Origin: Mesotaenium endlicherianum
Taxonomy: Eukaryota > Streptophyta > Zygnematophyceae > Zygnematales > Mesotaeniaceae
Length of the DNA stretch: 22,886 nucleotides
NCBI GenBank assembly: GCA_009602735.1
Contig: WELA01010110.1
Location: forward strand, 170,197-193,082
Reading direction: 5' to 3'
The notes under the pieces are model-generated. The model was given only the letters and a program-made list of their open reading frames with translations, made no database searches and had not been told where the DNA came from. Below are positions 10,993-20,303 of this stretch, piece by piece. Every line of letters begins with the position of its first letter. The first letter of the stretch is position 1. The position numbers and the translations under genes were made by a program.

Positions 10993-11095
10993 ACCATCAA
11001 TCGACGCCGTGAGACCAGATTCACCATCTATTTGTGCAAATTGGACAAAATTATACATATTCTTCCACTTTGGACAAAAACACCACATTTCGTCC
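10993..11095 (+). repeat. Left arm of a diverged inverted repeat
   Basis: Pairs with 11560-11663 in reverse complement. The outer 53 bp (about 10994-11046) match at roughly 48 positions by eye, including GTGAGACCAGATTCACCAT and GTGCAAATTGGAC. The remaining half is weaker but keeps TTGGACAAAA and GTCC. Likely an old transposon or LTR remnant; family unknown. Confidence 0.7.
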
Positions 11096-11559
11096 GCAAC
11101 GCCTCAGAATATTTGGTGATGAGAACTAAGGCTTTAGGTCCTATCAATAAACTCGTGTAAAACTTGACATGAACAAATCGGATTGTGTGAAGTCTTTGGA
11201 AGCAAACAGTGAAGCCCCACATGACTTCTTCCATCAACACGACGACTATAGAGCCAAATTTGTGAGAGAAGAATGAAGGGGAAAGAGATTTTTGGCAGGC
11301 GAGATGGAGATTCTAAAAGTGAGATGGTATAAGGTCAGTTGGGCACAATGAAGAGAAACGCTAGGATTGAAAAATGAAGGGCGGGAAAAAGATTTTCCCA
11401 CAAGTGTTTTAAAGACTTTAAAGGCACTTCTTAAGTTTTTGTGCGCGAAGAAATAATGTCAGATCAATTCGTGTGAAGCTTGCTCGCAAGATCTATACAA
11501 AAAAATGAAAGTGGTCCATAGTTCTCTAAGTACAGATGAGAAAGCAACAAAAAGGCTCA

Positions 11560-11663
11560 GGACAAAATTTTGGTACTTTTGTCCAAATCATTAAAAATCT
11601 CTACTTTTATGTCCAATTTGCACGAATCAATGGTGAATCTGGTCTCACGACGTCAATTGATGG
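11560..11663 (-). repeat. Right arm of the diverged inverted repeat
   Basis: Reverse-complement partner of 10993-11095 with a 464-bp spacer. Short frames in the two arms encode the same peptide start (MVNLVSRR), which is simply the repeat seen twice and not evidence of genes. Confidence 0.7.
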
Positions 11664-12183
11664 CAAATCGCATTGTGCCCATTGAAGTCAATGCAAATAC
11701 GAGCGCACATTATGATCCCTTCAATTTCATACAAATAATAGAAGTTTGTGTCTACGCATGTGACACATATATTCCACGTGTGACACTTCACAAAGTCAAC
11801 CTGCCGATGAGCCAACCTTGAGCTTTCTCAATCATCAACTAAAGGCTAATTTTACACATCTTTTATTGCCTCTTATTGGTGGGCTATAGTGGTTGATATT
11901 ATAGAAGGTGCAAATATACTTTGACCTTCTCTAAGTTTCCTAACGCCTGTCATGGCCCAAAGCACTTCTTCAAAGGGTGCCAAAAATAAATTCAATGTGG
12001 GAGCTTATACCCATTCAATGGATCTTACTAGACTTGGAGGTACACGCACTCATGCTGGATACTTTACTATATTACTGTTACAATCACAATATTTGTTGTG
12101 TTGCAAACTACAATCAACCTGCACCACACAACATTTACAAAGTTCAAAAATTATGCCACAAGGCAAGTTAACTTGTTGTGAGT
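11664..12183. other. No gene recognised
   Basis: A/T-rich sequence with frames up to 83 codons and no motifs. It is the left flank of the solo LTR and may be old repeat sequence. Confidence 0.4.
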
Positions 12184-12188
12184 AGCAA
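12184..12188 (+). repeat. Target-site duplication, left copy (AGCAA)
   Basis: AGCAA abuts the solo LTR start and is repeated exactly at 12933-12937, the 5-bp duplication typical of Ty3/gypsy integration. Confidence 0.85.
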
Positions 12189-12932
12189 CGTAAGGTCATA
12201 GGTTTATAAAGTGCATATTTGAGTTTCATGAAAGTATGTTTTGATTGTATAGTAGTGTAGAGTGCATTTTTGTGGTCATTTTGGTATAACGTTCATCGAA
12301 TTTGGTCAAGTATTGAGAGAGTGATGGATTTCCGAAGTTTAATTAGTTTTGAGGTCGGTTGACGACTGTCCTTAATTCGCGGTGAGCGCGACCGTCGAAT
12401 TGACCGACAGCGTCAAGCGATCTGGCCCGTTAGAATGAACTCGAACCTTCACGTAAGTTCGGCTGACGCGGAGTGCCGACTAGGTCGATTTACCTAGAAG
12501 TTTCGGTTTAGCCTAGCGCGTCTAAGATAGAATATTCTAGTAATGTCGATGCATGTATGTGGACGTCAATTTGGCCCGACACGTCAGATTAGACTGATCT
12601 GGCTTACTCACGACTATTCTGGAAGGGACGATTTGACGAACACTTAGGAAAATCCGTAGCTTCCTCGTAAGGAGGAGCACTTAGGCAGAAAATTATAAAT
12701 AGGCATAACTTCTTTGTTTCTTATGAGTTTTCACTTCTGTAAATTCCTACGGGTTTGTAATGACAAGGCCTTTCATCCTACATCATTTGTGAGCAGTTTC
12801 TTGCCACTCAAAATGTCAAGTAATTTTCCTAAGCTTTCTTAGCAATATGCCGCTACACTCTTGAGTATGATTGCAACTAGCTTTGTTCCTCGTGAGTCAC
12901 TACGCTTCCGCTAGGGCACTCTGCCTCTTTCA
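12189..12932 (+). mobile_element. Solo LTR of gypsy family A
   Basis: 744 bp, homologous along its whole length to the LTR at 20304-21049, which is in reverse orientation. It starts CGTAAGGTCATAG (ancestral TG changed to CG) and ends CTTTCA. Perfect AGCAA duplications on both sides fix the borders. The promoter-like TATAAATA is at 12694-12701. No internal sequence remains, so it arose by LTR-LTR recombination. Near its 3' end it shares subtype bases (GGAACAAAGC, ACTCAAGAGTG in the reverse sense) with the fragment at 18002-18545 rather than with the 16620/20304 pair. Confidence 0.93.
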
Positions 12933-12937
12933 AGCAA
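12933..12937 (+). repeat. Target-site duplication, right copy (AGCAA)
   Basis: Exact match to 12184-12188. Confidence 0.85.
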
Positions 12938-14254
12938 GATCTTGCAAAATTTGATGGACACAGGGTTTAGCAACGATTTCTTAACGTCCGCAATAATTCT
13001 CCTTTATTCAAAGTGCAACTTCGCGATTGAAAAGTGATAATGAGCAACTTATTGTAAACATCACAAAAACCTTCATTCCTCTTCCTATTTATCCTCACCT
13101 TGGTCCCCGATGATTGCAATGTACAAATTGTGTGATCTTTTGACAATTTTAGCCCAGCGTACTACTTTGGCGCTTGTGGACAAAGTGTAACGTTTTTGCA
13201 CGTTTATGCTTTTCGAGAGGATCTTTCCTCGGTATTCAAGGATAATTTAATACGTCGCAGAATGTCGTGTGTGAAGCTGTCGGCAACCATGGAAGTCGAT
13301 AACACGTGCAGAATGGAACTAAGTGGCAGTGGGTAAAAACCCCCCTAGTTCTATATGGGGGAAAAGCCCACTGCCTTCAAAAAACAACAAAAAATATCAT
13401 GACTTACTATTATGGATAGGAATGCAGTTTATAAAGAGAGAGCAACTTAATAGAGAGAGCTAAAAGGACCAGCCATCATGGCTAATCACGAAACAATGTG
13501 AAAGGTTCACAGATAGGAGCTTTTTTCTCAGCGGAAGAGCTTATTGGATTATAGTGGCTACTTGGAGATGGGAGCGAAGAGGAAGGAGCGAGGACGCTTG
13601 GTGCATGCTTGGTAGTTCTGCAGACGAGAGAGAGTAATTCGGCTCAGGGGAGCTCCCTTAGTCTCGTTTCAACTCTAATGCAGGCAGCTTTCAACAATGT
13701 GGGAGAAATTCAAAAAGGTATGATAATTCAGGTTATCTTAACGTAGACTTACAATTTTAAGTGCCTTCCTAAGCGTGAAGGTACTCTATTAGTACCAGGC
13801 TGCAGATCCCTGCTCTAACGCTCTCTCTGCGCTTTGTGCAACGCATGCATTCTACCTAATTTGGGTAACTGGGACAGAAGACGTGGTTATGCGGGAACCA
13901 CGTTTGGATTGGACGTTAGAATGTCCGTGGCTGGAATGCTCCAAGTACTACGCACCACGAGAATTGTGGTGGTAGTGACACACCTACACTCCCTATCTTG
14001 TAAGAAAGTCTGACCGACATGGTCGACTTTCCTAGCCCACCCACTAACTAATGGCCCGATCAATTGGTAGCTACCGTCGTAAGCTGACTAGCCAGTGTAG
14101 ACCCACGACGTGCGGTGGTGAGGCGCGTGTGAGAGTCGGTGGGTTACACTTAGGTCCAAGGGAGCTTCATGGCAACTCAAAGGTGGCCTCATGAGGGAAC
14201 TTAGGCTAGCACAATCTAGTTCAGGAGGCTCCTAGCTGGCCTGACTCTCTCCTA
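12938..14254. other. No gene recognised; contains one structured hairpin
   Basis: No frame has recognisable content. The first part continues the pre-insertion sequence of the solo LTR target. A two-tier hairpin lies at 13325-13375. The rest is unidentified and could be degraded transposon sequence. Confidence 0.4.
13325..13375. repeat. Two-tier hairpin (9-bp plus 5-bp stems)
   Basis: GGCAGTGGG (13325-13333) pairs with CCCACTGCC (13367-13375). Inside, CCCCC (13341-13345) pairs with GGGGG (13357-13361) around an 11-nt loop, with A-rich internal bulges on both sides. Role unknown. Confidence 0.6.
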
Positions 14255-14259
14255 CCATC

Positions 14260-14977
14260 TGAAATGAATCATCTTACCAAATAGGCGATTAACAATTAAT
14301 AAAGATCTTTATATCAGCAAGTAATCTTTATGGTATTTTCCGTTAATTGATTTAACAGCAAAGGACAACACACTTGCAGTGAATAATACTCGTAAGTCAA
14401 ATGCAAGTAAACTAGCATCAATAATGCACTCAGTAAACTCATACATAAGCAAGGTTGGAAAACAGTGCGTATCAATGGCTTCTTGCCTTGGATTCAGATC
14501 TCTCTCAGTAAGCTGTACAAGAGAGTTGGCCTCGTTTCCGAATGCCGAACTCGAGAGCAATGCCTAGCATATGTACATGGAATGAGTTTACTGTTCAACG
14601 ATCAGTGCGATGGCACCGCCTACCCGGGAGTTAACCACGTTGGTAGGACCTCGGTTAACCAAATCCACCGCCATCTCCCATCATCCCGAATCGCCAACCA
14701 TCATAGGGATGTCATCTGGCCATTCATCTAGCACACCACACTTAGATGCATATCGAGGCAGCTCGCTGCTACCGAGTACGGAAGTCAGCTGGCTGTCAAA
14801 GAATGTGTCAGCAAGCTGACTTGAGTTGACTTCAGCCTGCTGCTTCCGGCTGAGTCCTTAAACTGATAATTATGTGAAGTCCAGCAAACTCAATACTACA
14901 TAAAGTTCAGCAGGCTGAACTTAAATAACTATTATATGTAAATGAATATTATATCTACTATATACTGATTCATTACA
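14260..14977 (-). mobile_element. LTR of family C, left copy, unoccupied
   Basis: 718 bp. Read on the minus strand it starts TGTAATGAATCAG and ends GATTCATTTCA, giving TG...CA ends with near-perfect 10-12 bp terminal inversion. A polypurine tract sits directly before its start (14978-14990), so it is a 3' LTR in minus orientation. The reverse complement of the whole segment recurs at 16239-16619 plus 21050-21379. The sequence at 14590-14594 (ACTGT) is the intact equivalent of the site where element A inserted in the other copy. The frame 14379-14567 has a counterpart in the other LTR but is antisense to it and is not called a gene. Confidence 0.85.
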
Positions 14978-14990
14978 ATCCCTCCAACTT
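14978..14990 (-). other. Polypurine tract of element C
   Basis: AAGTTGGAGGGAT on the minus strand, immediately upstream of the LTR start TGTAATG, the expected site of plus-strand priming in an LTR retrotransposon. Confidence 0.7.
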
Positions 14991-15046
14991 AACTTGTTGT
15001 CGCCTCGACAACATTAAACTGCAGAAGTTTTTGGTCAGGGAACTGA

Positions 15047-15095
15047 ACCTGACCAGCCTCCTCCACTGACNACCTGACCAGCCTCCTCCACTGAC
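15047..15095. repeat. 24-bp tandem duplication around a single N
   Basis: 15047-15070 and 15072-15095 are the same 24 bases, separated by the only ambiguous base in the window (15071). This looks like two contig ends that overlap but were not merged, though a real tandem duplication is possible. Confidence 0.9.
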
Positions 15096-15776
15096 TGCCT
15101 CTTCAGCCTGTCACCTAGGGGGTTGTTCCTGGGGCTTCAGGTTCGGGAGACTGAGATCTGGACCTAGATCTGGACAGCCCTCTAGGTCTCTCAGCTGGCC
15201 TTCTAAAGAACCCTGTTTGTTCTAAAGTTGGACCTCGAGGAGAACGAAGGATGGTAGCCTACTCTTCAACCACTTGGGTGTTGATCCCCACATAGACAGG
15301 CATTCCAGTAGGACGCTGAAATACATTGGCAAGAGGTACATGCCCCTGAGCGAAGGGAGAGGCCGGCATACCTCTGGCCACCTCGCGTGTCCCTCTTCTG
15401 GCACCCCTGTCCTCTGGGAATTTTTGCCTTTGTCTGCTGCCCAGTACAGTCAGATCAGCTTCTTCCCCTACTTGGGCAGGTGGGCTGGGGGAGCGAGTGC
15501 GCGGTTCAGTTACCTCTATGGCCGGGGTCAAATGCCATATTCCTGATCTTGGCTCCTGAGGAAGCCCTGCTCTTGCCTGCCCCTGGGTGTCCTGAGTACC
15601 GCTTCCTGATCCTTCTTCCTCTGTGCTTCTTCTGCCGCCTCTTGTTGTCTGTGGACCCTTTCTTGTTCTCTCTCGGTGAGGAACGTCGCCGGCAGCTCCT
15701 TCTGGTATTGCTCCATTGTCCTCCTGGCTTCTTCTGCCTTGCAATTTCGGTCCTCCTATTGTGTGGTGGGAGCCAT
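15072..15776 (-). pseudogene. Decayed gag-like region of element C
   Basis: Reading from the ATG at 15776, codon 7 is a stop. The same frame then gives a charged coiled-coil-like stretch (MEQYQKELPATFLTEREQE, then QQEAAEEAQRKKDQE) that stops near 15528. From there the overlapping frame that stays open from 15798 to 15259 becomes the better candidate (TEPRTRSPSPPAQVGEE). After one TAG it continues as an Arg/Ser/Pro-rich segment (LSRSRSRSQSPEPEAPG) to the N. The order coiled coil, disordered Pro/Arg region, then directly polypurine tract and LTR suggests a gag-only, non-autonomous or pol-deleted element. No zinc knuckle or pol motif was found. Gag identity rests on composition and position, not on a named domain. 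Confidence 0.5.
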
Positions 15777-16238
15777 CCTGCACATGTAACCAAGGCACAA
15801 GTTAGTAGGATATCGACCTTTGTCATAGGAGTTGCAGGAAGGAAGTAAGTTCGTATTAGTATGGTGGGTTCGCTCTTGTTAACCTTACAGGGTGATTGCT
15901 AGGAGTTGACGTAGTTGCGTTGCGCTAGACATAAACGTATGAATTTGTTTTAAGGTGCGTTAAGTGATTTATTGCTGTGCGAGGCCCTCTTTCCTTCCGC
16001 CCAAGGTGCTTTATGTGGGCCACGCTGTCCCATCTGTCACTATGCTGACACTTAGGGTTCGCATAACTGTCCCTTTCTCGCTCTTGCACACTAACTGTCA
16101 TATATTTTTCCCCTCCAACTTAAATGGAGACAGGACCTCCTGTCACCTTCCCGTGTCAACTGAAATGACCGTTAGGGAGGGGCCCCAGCCGCCTGAAGGT
16201 GGAACCGGTTCAGCGCCCCTTTGGCATTGGTCAAATGG
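15777..16238 (-). other. Upstream part of the element C interior, no gene
   Basis: Lies between the gag-like ATG and the inverted right LTR. I see no convincing tRNA primer-binding site next to 16238, as expected if the LTR here is in the wrong orientation to be this element's 5' LTR. Confidence 0.4.
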
Positions 16239-16619
16239 TGTAATGAATCAGTAGATGTAATATTCATTTAAATATGACAGTTATTTAAGTTCAGCCAACT
16301 GAACTTCATGTAGTATTGAGTCTGCTGGACTTTACATAATTATCAGTTTAAGGACTCAGCCGGAAGCAGCAGGCTGAAGCCAACTTAAGTCAGCTTGCTG
16401 ACACATTCTTTGACAGCCAGTTGACTTCCGTACTCGGTAGCAACGAACTGCCTCAATATGCATCTAAGTGTGGTATGCTAGATGAATGGCCAGATGACAT
16501 CTCTATGATGGATGGCGATTGGGGATGATGGGAGATGGCGGTGGATTTGGTTAACCGAGGTTCTACCAACGTGGTTAACTCCCGGGTAGGCGATGCCATC
16601 GCACTGGGCATTGAACAGA
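16239..16619 (+). mobile_element. LTR of family C, right copy, first part
   Basis: Starts TGTAATGAATCAG and runs in plus orientation, opposite to the copy at 14260-14977. It is broken at 16619 by element A and resumes at 21050. Confidence 0.85.
16615..16619 (+). repeat. Target-site duplication of element A, left copy (ACAGA)
   Basis: Pairs with ACAGT at 21050-21054 with one mismatch. The unoccupied copy reads ACTGT on the other strand (14590-14594), showing that ACAGT is ancestral and this copy has mutated. Confidence 0.8.
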
Positions 16620-17188
16620 TGAAAGGGGCAAAGTGCCCTAGTGGAAGCGTAGTGACTCACGAGGAAAGGAACTAGTTGCAATCATGCTAAAGAGTGCAGC
16701 GGCATATCACTAACAAAGCTTAGGAAAAATACTCAACATTTTGAGTGGCAAGAAACTGCTCACAAATGATGTAGGATGAAAGGCCTTGTCATTACAAACC
16801 CGTAGAAATTTACAGAATTGAAAACAGATAAGAAACAAAGAAGTTATGCCTATTTATAATTTTCTGCCTAAGTGCTCCTCCCTAGGAGGAAGCTACGGAT
16901 TTTCCTAAGTGTTTTTCAAATCGTCCCTTCCAGAATATTCGTGAGTAAGCCAGATCGCTCGACGCTGTCGGTCAATCCGACGGTCGCGCTTACCGCGAAT
17001 TAAGGACAGTCGTCAACCGACCTCAAAACTAATTAAACTTCGGAAATCCATAACTCTCTCAATACTTGACCAAATTCGATGAACTTTATATCAAAATGAC
17101 CACAAAAATGCACTCTACACTACTATATACAATCAAAACATACTTTCATGAAACTCAAAAATGTACTTTATAAACCTATGACCTTACA
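16620..17188 (-). repeat. 3' LTR of element A, with 177-bp deletion
   Basis: Starts TGTAAGGTCATAG and ends CCCCTTTCA on the minus strand. It is 569 bp against 746 bp for the 5' LTR. The missing bases lie between two copies of GCCAGATC, which in the 5' LTR start 177 bp apart (20633 and 20810). The promoter-like TATAAATA is retained at 16851-16858. Confidence 0.93.
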
Positions 17189-18001
17189 TCATCCCCCTCC
17201 TCAAGATGCGACGTCCTCGACGCATTCTGTAGATAACGCCTCAACTTACTCTTATAAGGAGTCAAGTTGGCCTCTGGCTCTTAAGTGTTGTCGTCCGCAG
17301 GGTAGTCCTTCCACTTGACCAGATATTCTTGGACAAATCGTTGACCTCGCTTGACTCGTCGATCGCCAACAATCGCCTCCACTTCATACTCCAATACATC
17401 ATCGATCTCGACCGGTGGTGGCGGTGTAGGTAGTCGTCCTAGATGTCCTTCATTCGGGTCAACGTATGGCCGTAGACAACTGACATGGAACACGTCATGG
17501 ATACGCCAGATTCACCTGCTTGAGCACTTCAAAGGGACCTGTAAACCGTGCCCCCAGTTTCCTCTTGCCTGTGAAGGGTAGGTTCTCTGTTGACAAGAGT
17601 ACTTTGTCGCCCACATGGAATGTCACTTCCCTCCTGTGCTTGTTAGCATGCTTGACCTGCTCTTCCTGTGCCTTCCGAATACACGTCTTCGCCATATCCC
17701 AAGTCTTGGCCATCTGCTCCATAAAAGCTTGTGTAGTAGGAACCTGAGTCTCCTTGGCCTTCTCCAACAAGATGTTCCCTGGATGATATACTTCTCGCCC
17801 ATAAACCATAGCGAATGGTGACTGCTTGGTCGATCCCTGCATGCTGTTGTTGTAGGCAAACTCCAGTCCTGGCAACTTCTTGTCCCACTCTGAAGGGTCC
17901 TCCATAGTGAAACTACTGAGCACCTCTTGCAGAGTTCTGTTGAGCCTCTCACTCTGCCCGTCTGTCTGAGGATGATAGGAAGTGCTCATACTCAGCTTGG
18001 T
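17189..18001 (-). pseudogene. Integrase C-terminus plus chromodomain of element A (broken)
   Basis: Begins at the end of the nested LTR (18002). Motifs in order: SYHPQTDGQSERLNRTLQEV, which includes the third catalytic residue (Glu) of the DDE integrase; GLEFAYNNSMQGSTKQSPF; GDKVLLSTENLPF; and the GPF module (ARFTGPFEVLKQVN). A small deletion with frameshift near 17500 precedes VFHVSCLRPYVDP, a Pro-rich linker and a chromodomain (EYEVEAIVGDRRV, EYLVKWKDYP). The frame is stopped by TAA at 17281-17283, where the family has Trp, but stays open beyond it across the polypurine tract into the LTR. The chromodomain is thought to guide integration to particular chromatin. Confidence 0.9.
17192..17202 (-). 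other. Polypurine tract of element A
   Basis: GAGGAGGGGGA on the minus strand, three bases before the 3' LTR start at 17188. It also forms the last codons of the polyprotein frame. Confidence 0.85.
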
Positions 18002-18545
18002 TGAAAGGGGCAAAGTGCCCTAGTGGAAGCGTAGTAACTCACGAGGAACAAAGCTAGTTGCAATCATACTCAAGAGTGCAGCCGCATATCACTAACAAAG
18101 CTTAGGAAAAATACTCAACATTTTGAGTGGCAAGAAACTGCTCACAAATGATGTAGGATGAAAGGCCTTGTAATTACAAATCCGTAGAAATTTACAGAAG
18201 TGAAAAACTGATAAGAAACAAAAAAGTTATGCCTATTTATAATTTTCTGCCTAAGTGCTCCTCCCTACGAGGAAGCTACGGATTTTCCTAATTGTTCGTC
18301 AAATTTTCCCTTCCAGAATATTCGTGAGTAAGCCACGTCAGTCTAATTTGACGTGTCAGGCCAAATTGACGTCCACATACATGCATCGACATTACTAGAA
18401 TATTCTATCTTAGACGCGCTAGGCTAAATCAAAACTTCTAGGTACATCGACCTAGTCGGCACTCCGCGTCAGCCGAACTTACGTGAAGGTTCGAGTTCAT
18501 TCTAACGGGCCAGATCGCTCGACGCTGTCGGTCAATTCGACGGTC
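18002..18545 (-). mobile_element. Truncated family-A LTR nested inside element A
   Basis: The 3' end is complete (CCCCTTTCA at 18002) and abuts integrase coding sequence exactly. The 5' part is missing: homology begins at 18545 (GACCGTCG on the minus strand), preceded by protease-region sequence. It retains the 177-bp segment lost from the 3' LTR. Its diagnostic bases match the solo LTR at 12189, not the terminal LTR pair, so it is a separate insertion. The TATA-like box is at 18234-18241. Confidence 0.88.
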
Positions 18546-19317
18546 TTGAGCAGTTGGGCTCTGCTCCTTCTGAGCAAGGGGATCAGACACCACTACTTGC
18601 TCCTTCGGCGATATACATTCACTCAGGCTGTTAGGATTCACGCTTGCTCCATCTGATGACCTGGCCAAGGCCACCGAAACAAGGTACATCTCCTTCACCT
18701 GATTCGCCCTGCATAGCTTCTTAACTTGCAGGCTCGACAGAAGACAATTACTTGTGGTTGTATCTACCTCCACCTGTTTCGCTGTCTCCATTCGACCATC
18801 ACGCCCTTGGACTTTCACTTGTCCTGTGCTCCAGTGCACTTGAGGGTTGGCTTTCCTCAGCCATGGTCGGCCCAATATCACCTCATGGTGACCTAACTCT
18901 GCCTGCTCCATAACTTCAGTACTCCGGTGCCCCGCTACTTCCACGTGAATAGCTTCCGTAGGTGCACCACACTTGAGTCTCTGCCCATTCGCCAAAATTG
19001 CCTCCTTAGGCTCATAATGCTTCTGCACAGGGACTCGCCACTCTTTCACCAGCTTCTTGTGCACAAAGTTTGCACTTGCGCCACTGTCGACCATACACTT
19101 CGCATTGTTGCCGTCGACCACTCCTTCCACGATGATAGGCTTGTCAACGTCTCGTCCTTTGCTTCTCGGCAGGCTCCTGGGGATAACCTCCTTGTGAGTT
19201 CTCGTCTTCACGCCAGTAGACACCCCAGAACGACTTACTAGCGACCTCCTTTTTCCTGCTGTTGAGGTTGCTTCGCCTTCACATGACAGTCTCGAGCCAG
19301 ATGTCCAAGCTTGCCGC
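18546..19317 (-). pseudogene. Aspartic protease (pol N-terminus) of element A, truncated
   Basis: An open frame overlapping the end of gag and lying in the -1 frame relative to it. There is no ATG of its own, so expression would need frameshifting or an ancestral fusion. The protease active site is MVDSGASANFV, followed by ILANGQRLKCG and the late protease signature HHEVILGRPWLRKANPQVHW. The frame runs on to SPTAQ and is then fused at 18545 to LTR sequence. The downstream RT and RNase H are absent. Roles: the protease cleaves the Gag-Pol polyprotein in the particle. Confidence 0.88.
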
Positions 19318-20266
19318 AATTATGGCAATGTCCTCTCGGCTTGAACTTCTGCTGCCTGCGCTGGTACTGCACGAGTCCCAACTCCATCGGTACTGGACCT
19401 TGTCCACTCGTGCTTGGCGCTTGAGATCCAGAGCGTCGATATCCTCCAAAGTTGTGGCTGCCCCACTGCCTCTGACTATACTCCACAGCGTCGACCCTTG
19501 TTGCCAATGCCATCATTTCTCCAAGACTGGTAGGGTCCTTGAGCGCCACTTCCTTGGCCACAGTTGGCTTGAGTCCCCTCTTGAACTTGTCCATCATCTC
19601 TGACTCGTGCATGGATGGGCATTGAAGCACCAGCTCGTTGAAGCGCGAAACATACTCCTGAACGCTTCCTCGCTGACGAAGGCGCACCAATAGATCTCGA
19701 GCGGTAGCCTCGGGTGCAATAGGTTGAAATTGCCTCTTCAAGCCTTCAAATAGCTGATCAACAGTAGCAGGAACTCCAGACAGCTGCTCTTCTCGTTCAT
19801 ACCAAGCTCCAGCACTCTTCTGCAGCAAAGTTATGACAAAGGCGACTTGCCTGTCGGGCGTGAGCGCAGAGTACTCCATAAACTTCTTCACTCCAAAAAT
19901 CCACTGATGAACAGGCGGCGATCCACGCTCTCCAGTATAAACTTCAGGCTTAAGCGCACGCACTCCTGATGCGGGTGGAATAACTGGTTGCACCACTGGG
20001 TTAACATGAATCGATGGCACAACAGGTGCAGGTGCCGAACTCATCAAAGCGGCGTTTCCAACAACAACTCGCACCATTCTCTCCACCTCCGCGCGCATAT
20101 TTTGTTGAAACTGGGTGTAGACTTCTCCTCCAATTGCATTTGCCATTTGTCTTCGCATCGCCTGCATCTCTTGTTGTCCTCTGGTCATTGTTGGTGCTGC
20201 CTGCTGCCACGCGCGCTCAACATGCTCGACATGTTCGCCTCCTCCAACTGCCGGCTGGGACTCCAT
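19238..20266 (-). CDS. Gag polyprotein of element A, intact frame
   Basis: 342 codons, ATG at 20266, 38 nt after the 5' LTR. Structural protein that forms virus-like particles and packages element RNA. The N-terminal 20-70 residues are Gln/Glu-rich and probably helical, followed by a Pro/Val-rich linker. A retrotransposon-gag domain then follows (about 105-250: VYTGERGSPPVHQWIFGVKK, AGAWYEREEQ, LFEGLKRQFQP, GSVQEYVSRFNELV). A CCHC zinc knuckle, CHNCGKLGHLARDC (about 313-326), binds RNA. The stop follows GAA AAA GGA GGT CGC TAG. No disruption is seen, so it could still be translated although the element lacks most of pol. Confidence 0.93.
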   Translation of the reverse strand: MESQPAVGGGEHVEHVERAWQQAAPTMTRGQQEMQAMRRQMANAIGGEVYTQFQQNMRAEVERMVRVVVGNAALMSSAPAPVVPSIHVNPVVQPVIPPASGVRALKPEVYTGERGSPPVHQWIFGVKKFMEYSALTPDRQVAFVITLLQKSAGAWYEREEQLSGVPATVDQLFEGLKRQFQPIAPEATARDLLVRLRQRGSVQEYVSRFNELVLQCPSMHESEMMDKFKRGLKPTVAKEVALKDPTSLGEMMALATRVDAVEYSQRQWGSHNFGGYRRSGSQAPSTSGQGPVPMELGLVQYQRRQQKFKPRGHCHNCGKLGHLARDCHVKAKQPQQQEKGGR

Positions 20267-20284
20267 AATATAATATGCAAACTA

Positions 20285-20301
20285 GCCCTGCTCCGATATC
20301 A
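20285..20301 (-). other. Primer-binding site of element A (initiator tRNA-Met type)
   Basis: TGATATCGGAGCAGGGC on the minus strand, two bases after the LTR end. Its first 12 bases resemble the common plant site TGGTATCAGAGC with two transitions. Match to a specific tRNA not verified. Confidence 0.65.
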
Positions 20302-20303
20302 GA

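Noticed and set aside
11570..11821. 83-codon plus-strand frame sharing MVNLVSRR with a minus-strand frame at 11027-10725
   Set aside because: The shared peptide comes from the inverted-repeat arms; neither frame has a domain or conserved extension.
15274..15848. Plus-strand frames of 90 and 153 codons
   Set aside because: Antisense to the gag-like coding frames; they are shadows of the compositional bias of that region.
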